This document shows positions 58,174-64,000 of a DNA stretch of 64,000 bases, one piece after another. Position numbers and translations under genes: made by a program. The stretch is from Microvelia longipes. Taxonomy: Eukaryota; Arthropoda; Insecta; Hemiptera; Veliidae. Location of the stretch: NCBI GenBank assembly GCA_018340805.1, contig JACMZG010001908.1, positions 40,709,627 to 40,773,626 on the forward strand. The letters run 5' to 3'. Numbering within the stretch: position 1 is the stretch's first letter; every line of letters begins with the position of its first letter. The notes under the pieces were generated by a model. It searched no databases. It saw only the letters and a list, made by a program, of their open reading frames with translations, and had not been told where the DNA came from.

Positions 58174-58402
58174 AATATGCAACAAGGGATGAAAGTTTTC
58201 AGCTCTCGTATTATCTTCCTCGGCAAGCCTCGGGAGCCAAAATGTTAGTTAACTTCCTCGGCAAGCCTCGGGAGCTAACTAGTTTATCTTCCTCGGCCTG
58301 CCGGCCTCGTGAGCAAATGAAGTTTCCTCCTTCGGCGCTGCCTTAGGACGAAACTTTAACTTGAGCTGTAAAACTTACTTTCATCCCTTGTAGCATAAAT
58401 AA
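58174..58402. mobile_element. Small element with TATGC-type ends and internal GC-rich hairpins (Y)
   Basis: The left end TATGCAACAAGGGATGAAAG is mirrored by CTTTCATCCCTTGTAGCATA on the right. The interior contains CTTCCTCGGCAAGCCTCGGG twice, CCTCGGCCTGCCGGCCTCG once, and a GTTTCCTCC...GGACGAAAC hairpin. The plan is the same as in element X, with different sequence, so the two look like cousins within one superfamily. Confidence 0.6.
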
Positions 58403-58424
58403 CTATTTTGTTCCTTGTTTCAAC

Positions 58425-58615
58425 TCTTTAGCATAAAATACACTGGGAGCTACAATGATAACAGGCACACACGCATACAGACAGACAACTTTGTGAAAAC
58501 CACTTATGAGACCTTAAAAACACCTTAAACGGATAATTCCAGTGACATCCCAATTTCGAAATTTTTTTCGAAACAATACTTTTTCTATATATTTATGGTA
58601 TAATGATAAAAAGTA
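58425..58615 (-). repeat. 5S-like repeat family, copy 9 (5' end only)
   Basis: On the minus strand: ACTTTTTATCATTATACCAT, AAAAAGTATTGTTTCG, GGGATGTCACTGGAATTATC, AAGTTGTCTGTCTGTATGCG, and TGTAGCTCCCAGTGTATTTT. It is truncated before the middle section. Confidence 0.7.
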
Positions 58616-59800
58616 AATTTACCCAGTTTTATCTAGGACAACAGTTTATTTTTTTAAATTTCAAAATATTCTTTACAAAATAATTGAAGTGTTTCAGTCC
58701 AAATTAATTTTAGTAATTTGCTTGTAATTTCTCAACTAGAGCACTTTTCAATAATTTTGCTACTCAAAACAACAAATTTAAAAAAAATTAAGGAAGATAA
58801 TTCTACGAAGTAAAACTACTGATTACGATACAGCCGGTTTCATTTCACAACAATGAATTTGACTTCTTATTTTTTATAATTTTTTAATTAACCCTTTTAT
58901 TAAAATTCCTTATAATCGAACTAGTTTTAATTTTTTTACGAGTTTTTTGGCATGATTAAAATTTTTCAGATTATTTAACAATCAATTTGACCCCTTATAA
59001 TTCAAAACCCAGATACTTAATGAGTGTCTAAATCAATTTGACAGATCGTCAAACTCTAGGCCACTAATTGGAGTTAGGTAAGTAGGCCAAATCTTTAGGC
59101 CTAAAGTACTACATATCGACCAATGACAGAATAAATTGGACAACAAATTTAATTGAAATAATTAATTAAAATCGGTTAAGTTTTTTTTATAGTTTACTTA
59201 AAACTTAAACAAAATAATTTTATTATTAATGTAGCTTTTATCCTTTTTTTACAAAAACAAAATATTGGTATTGGTAAACAGTATTAGTTCGAACTAAATT
59301 ATGCTAGATGGTTTGAATATAAAATTTTCGATTAGACAATGTGCTTTGCCTTTGAAGCCATCCTCTCACAGCATTACTGTTTCTTGAGATCGAATCCCAT
59401 AGTTAGACCGTTGTCCCTGTTTTCTGTTGCTACCGTAAAAGAGACAAGTAATATAAGGGTCCACATATCTAATCTATTTACTAGGGTTCGATTTCAAAAT
59501 AATATATCCCGTCTCACACTGCAATCTGATTTAACCAGATCAATTTAACTTTTCAAAAACATTCTGCTCAAGGTAGGGAAATTATGCATTACTAAACTAA
59601 ATTTATAACAGAAAGTAGCATTTCCCATATTTATTTGTGCCTCCGGTTTCTTGAGGCAACTTCGCTACGCGGCCACGTAGTTGTTTTCCAGTAGTAGTTT
59701 CTGGAATTAGTAGATCTATAAGTGGCATACAACCACGATAGAATACAGATGTCTATTTGAATGTATTAGACATCTACTTACATAACTACTGACATAGTTA
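58616..59800. other. No gene identified
   Basis: A 69-codon plus-strand frame (59339-59548) has no recognisable domain. A GAGGCAACTTCGCTACGCGG block at about 59653 recalls the GC-rich start of the 7376-7950 repeat but is too short to assign. Confidence 0.4.
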
Positions 59801-59851
59801 ATTATATTATTATATATAATATATATATATATATATAATATATATATATAT

Positions 59852-59940
<89 letters not shown>
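59801..59940. repeat. (TA)n microsatellite
   Basis: About 140 bases, the longest uninterrupted TA tract in the window. Confidence 0.95.
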
Positions 59941-59942
<2 letters not shown>

Positions 59943-60200
59943 AAAAGTAATGTTCTTGCGAAAAAATTGCGAAACCGGGATTTCCCCTGAATATGTTCAG
60001 GTGTTTTTAAGAACTCCTAATTGGTTTTCAAAAATGTTTTCTATGTCTGTCATTTGTTTATGTGTGTCTGTTATCATCGTATCTCACTGTGTATTTATGC
60101 AAGAAAGTTAAAACTGTATAAAAATCAATATTTAGCTCTAGTTATTCTATCCATAAAATATTTTTGATGACTTCATAAACCCGCAAAAATGACTCCGCAA
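59941..60200 (+). repeat. 5S-like repeat family, copy 10 (5' part)
   Basis: GGAAAAGTAATGTTCTTGCG, GAAACCGGGATTTCCCCTGA, CTCCTAATTGGTTTTC, TGTGTGTCTGTTATCATCGT and CCCGCAAAAATGACTCCGCA. It is truncated afterwards. The (TA)n tract ends exactly at the repeat's first terminal base block. Confidence 0.7.
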
Positions 60201-63200
60201 AAACACACTTACAATAAATTACAAGTAAATACCAAAAATGCAACAAATATAACAGCAAATAAAACAATCCGAAAATTACAAATATTAAATTTAGTAACAC
60301 CAAAAGGTAACACTACAATTAAAGTGTGCAAAATGAGATGAGGATGTCATTGATACTGAGAAGAATAGATGCAGTTATATTTGCCTTAAGCCAACTAAGC
60401 ATTAATTGGTGAGTTGTGTTGCTTTCTCTGACAGTCTATGTGTCTTACTGTAAACAGGTGACAGGTTTATGTCTAAAAGTGGTTTATTAATTTCCATTTT
60501 CATTTATAGCCATATTTCAAGTTTGCACTTCACAAGATCTAGAATACTGCTCCGACAGCTGTATTTTGTTATATAAACAGTATCTGACTTTATGGTTAAT
60601 ATGATTTTTTTTTATTCAAGATGAAATTAAGAGGTTATTCATTTTAAGAAAGATAAAAATATGACCCCCGGGGTTAATATTTTATTTACAACTTAATTAA
60701 ACGAGAATTAAACGAGAAATTAATAAAATAATATTAATCTCTTTTTTTCAGTCAGATTAATTTCCTAAATATACGAGGTCTTTATAGAAATCTTATTTTA
60801 TTTTATTTAGTGAAACAAAGAACTCTTGATGTATCATTATAACTTGTAAGTATCAATATAGTGTTAGAATACAAAAAAATTGTATAATCATCAAATTCAT
60901 AACACAGATTTCATGAAGTTCACTTCCGTTCCTACGCTAACAGTTTGATAAAAGATCATAATTCTAAGGCTCAACTTTTCATCACGGACATTGCCTTACA
61001 TTTTTAAAATTTAAATATATTATTTGCGAAGTAATCTGTAACATCCACGAATATGAGCAAACTTCATACAAGTGTATTATATGACAACTATCTAGTTATG
61101 TAAAGATTTATCTTGGAAGGGTGGAAAAATTATGTTATGGAAATATTTTTTAAGATATACGACATAAATAATAAATACGCTATTATTATTAATAATACTA
61201 ATAATAATGGAGACTAAAACTAATATTAATGTTATAGAAAGATTCTAATTAGTCTAAAACCATTTTATTAGTGATCTATTTTGTGTAAAATCAGAATATT
61301 ATAGATGATTAGGATTTTTGACGTAGGAAGGCCCCGTAAATTATTTTAGAAAATATTCTCAGCTAATTTTGTTGCAATTTTTAAAAAAAGATAGTGTTTG
61401 GTATGAGAACAACTCTCTATCCGATACCACAGATCTGTCTGATCCTGACAGATCTGTGGTCTGACTGGGTCTGTCCATCCAGATCTCCCTAAGCTCAAAT
61501 TCTATATGAGAAATGGGACCCCGGATATAAAGAAAGTAGATTTCACCTATTGAGACAAACATCAGCCTCTCAAATGCTATTTATTTTAACATTTTTAGCA
61601 AAATTAGACGAGAGGCGTTTTCTATAAGGATTTATAGGGATATTGGATGCGTAACTCATGACATAACATATTTAATAATATTGTCTTTTATAAAATTAAA
61701 ATACTACTTTAAGTTGAAATGATCAGCAATTAATTACAAATTTTTCTAATTATTTTGATTCATAATTGATTTTATTGTATTTATCTGGTTCGAACAGGTA
61801 TAGCGTGTATTGTCAATATACTATTTAATATGTACTTTAAGCTAGTCGAGAGCGAATCTTAATTGATCACGCGATGGTCGACAATTTTACACTCGCTTTG
61901 TCTAATTATTCTAGTAAAAGGTGTAGCTTCTTCGTGACTTTGCTGGAGGTGAAGGTGGAGTTCACGATCTAGAGATGAACCGTGGATACGTGCGGTAGAA
62001 TCTTCCTGGACATGCCGAATAGGAAGGGGTCAACCCATCTACCTTGCGTAACACCCAAGTCTATAATAGCATAAAGAAATTAATGAAATACTTTCATACC
62101 AAGACAAGAATGTCGTTATATTTCATCACTTTCTTACATAACTTAACAATTGTTACAAAATCAAGGTCGATCGTTTTAGAACTTATAGCCTCTAGGCCTT
62201 ATAAAAACCTTGATGAGTTCGGCATCAAAACTACTTTGATCCTGAAAAAATGCTCTATTAAAGAGGATTATTTTCCCTAGACGCAGGTTAATCCTTCTTG
62301 CTCAAGATTTAAAGTTCTAAAGAGCCCATTAGTACTATTCTTGTTAAGAATTTAGATGTTAGATAATATTTCATTTTTCGTGAAATAGATTTAAGTTGAG
62401 ATTAAAAGTAATATTTGTAACCCAAATAAAGAGGCTTGTTTTTAAAGATGTTTATTGGGTTATTAGAACTTTCCTTTGCAAGTACGTGTTGTTTTTAGTT
62501 AATTGGAAATAGTATAAGTAAGTATCACAAAGTGTTTAAGGTGTAATTAAATAAGAATTTAATTAATTTAATTCGTACTGTAAACAGTTTGAACAAAAAA
62601 GTAATTATTTTAAAATATACGATAAGACCTGAGATCTAACAAAAGTTATAAGCTAATATGCTATGTGAATTATTAAAGGTTTCAAATATTATAACTTCAT
62701 CCTAGACTAAATGAAGTGCTAAAGGCAAATGCTTAGTCAAATAAAGCGACTCAATAATAAAGCAAAGTAGTGTAATACAATGTAAATACATTATTTCGTA
62801 CACTTTTCTATCGCAAGGCATTTAGAAACATATAAGAGGTGAGAAAATAAAAGGAACCACGTGTAACTTAACATTTTTTAATGCAATACTTTAATTGTTA
62901 ATACCAGGAGGCCACCGGTAGAGTATGTATCATGCGTGGTTAGCTGATATTCATTATACTAAAGCTTATTTAGCTCTCTGCCCACACAGTCCTATCTTGC
63001 ACTTCATAATCATTCTCTTGACGTTATGAAGAATGACTTTTGTGCCAAAAATTCCCCAACTATTTGTTACAGTCTTTGAAGTTTTTGCACAATTTTATTT
63101 TTTACAGTTCATGGCTTAATTGTGTAATGGATGGATCGCACCCAAAAATAATAAATTAAGTTGATTCTATAAACTTTCTATACTTTTTTTTCACATTGAA

Positions 63201-63702
63201 GTTTAGTTTAACGCAAGTAAAATAAATAAGGCTTTCGATGCATAATCAATGTAATTCTCTGAGTAGGTTCTTTAGAAAATAAAATTACAAAAACTAAAAA
63301 ATTATTTTTACTGTCGATTTTATTTTTAACATTCAGTTCTTACTTTTCTTTATTTATACCGCATGCCTATTGTAACATTATTCTGCTATATTGTGATATA
63401 GGATTTATCCAATCTATAGATTAAACGATATTTGAACAATCTATTTAGGAACATTGTTTATACATATAAGACAAGTGTAAATAACTTCTTTAGTTTGTAA
63501 ATGTTTAAATATTAGTCTATATGAGTCTTTTTATTTTGTTTCATTACTTTATTTTCAAAAGTTTATTTTATTTTGTATTGTATGAGAGTTTCATAATATT
63601 GTTATAGTTATAGTTGTTTCTTGTTCTTTCTTTTATTTCTTTTACCCCTAGATTTATAATGAGATTTATAATTTAACCCAGTTCCAAAGAAAACAATTTG
63701 GA
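60201..63702. other. No gene identified; one short perfect hairpin
   Basis: At 61426-61460 the 14-base arms ACCACAGATCTGTC and GACAGATCTGTGGT flank a 7-base loop. A less AT-rich patch at 61915-62045 has no convincing frame or splice sites. The 78-codon frame at 62044-62280 has no recognisable domain. Confidence 0.45.
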
Positions 63703-63726
63703 AGTATAATATATATATATAATATA

Positions 63727-63764
<38 letters not shown>

Positions 63765-63790
63765 ATTATTTATTTATATTTATATATTGT
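63703..63790. repeat. (TA)n microsatellite
   Basis: TA dinucleotides with ATTATA interruptions, followed by a short GTGTGTGTATGTATAT tract. Confidence 0.9.
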
Positions 63791-64000
63791 GTGTGTGTAT
63801 GTATATATGTATCTATTTCTAGTGCATTTTTGTAAACACGAATCTATCAAACGAATTAAAATTTTTAAATCAAACTTTTTTTCAAAAATCAAGCTTAGGA
63901 AGAACATGAACCCTATGGAAACCCTATTGGTTTTTGTGACGGCATGAACCTGGTAAGTGAGACAGCCAAATTTTTTATAAATCGATAAATAAGGGTTACA

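Noticed and set aside
59339..59548. 69-codon plus-strand frame
   Set aside because: No recognisable domain. It is short and lies in repeat-rich DNA.
62044..62280. 78-codon plus-strand frame
   Set aside because: No domain or splice context. The less AT-rich DNA before it has stops in all frames.

Overview
The window looks like a stretch of AT-rich, intron-bearing, repeat-dense animal nuclear DNA, most likely from an insect. The evidence is the non-LTR retrotransposon types, the long (TA)n/(CA)n microsatellites, a tryptophan-octapeptide protein of an insect-like character, and the scarcity of host exons. I cannot fix the order; a hemipteroid is only a guess. No bacterial, plasmid or phage gene is visible.

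Only one host gene is convincing: the terminal exon (15012-16095, + strand) of a gene for a Trp/Lys/Val-rich octapeptide-repeat protein. It has a splice acceptor at its left edge and a polyadenylation signal just after its stop. Upstream exons could not be identified.

Almost everything else that can be interpreted is mobile or repetitive. (1) 161-3329 is probably a CACTG-ended, EnSpm/Chapaev-like non-autonomous DNA element holding smaller inverted repeats. (2) Two near-complete but broken non-LTR retrotransposons occupy 22390-27544 (PHD-finger ORF1, AAATA-rich tail) and 35925-40694 (RRM-type ORF1, flanked by a perfect 15-bp target duplication). A third, heavily decayed reverse transcriptase lies on the minus strand at about 56300-56750. 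(3) An abundant family of about 0.9 kb is present in a dozen or more full or partial copies on both strands. It carries a segment closely resembling the 3' half of 5S rRNA, the region that holds the internal Pol III promoter. (4) Foldback and MITE-like elements are frequent: 3396-4154, 8718-9542, 20229-20629, 28296-28467, a 327-bp palindrome at 55651-55977, and two small elements at 57500-57756 and 58174-58402 that begin with TATGCTAC or similar and are filled with GC-rich hairpins. (5) Arrays built on the word CTCGCTTCGCTCG appear in opposite orientations at 28480-29265 and 34755-40945; the second is interrupted by the LINE at 35925. (6) Simple tandem arrays include a 26-bp minisatellite (43981-44294) and an 89-bp array (50139-50515).

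Nested insertions give a relative history. The LINE at 35925 is younger than the array it splits, and a minus-strand insertion at about 10690-11260 splits a 5S-like repeat. Long stretches such as 11640-15009, 16122-18430, 47250-50138 and 60201-63702 hold nothing I can identify. No new multi-gene system is evident. The most unusual material is the 5S-like repeat family, the GC-hairpin elements and the octapeptide gene.
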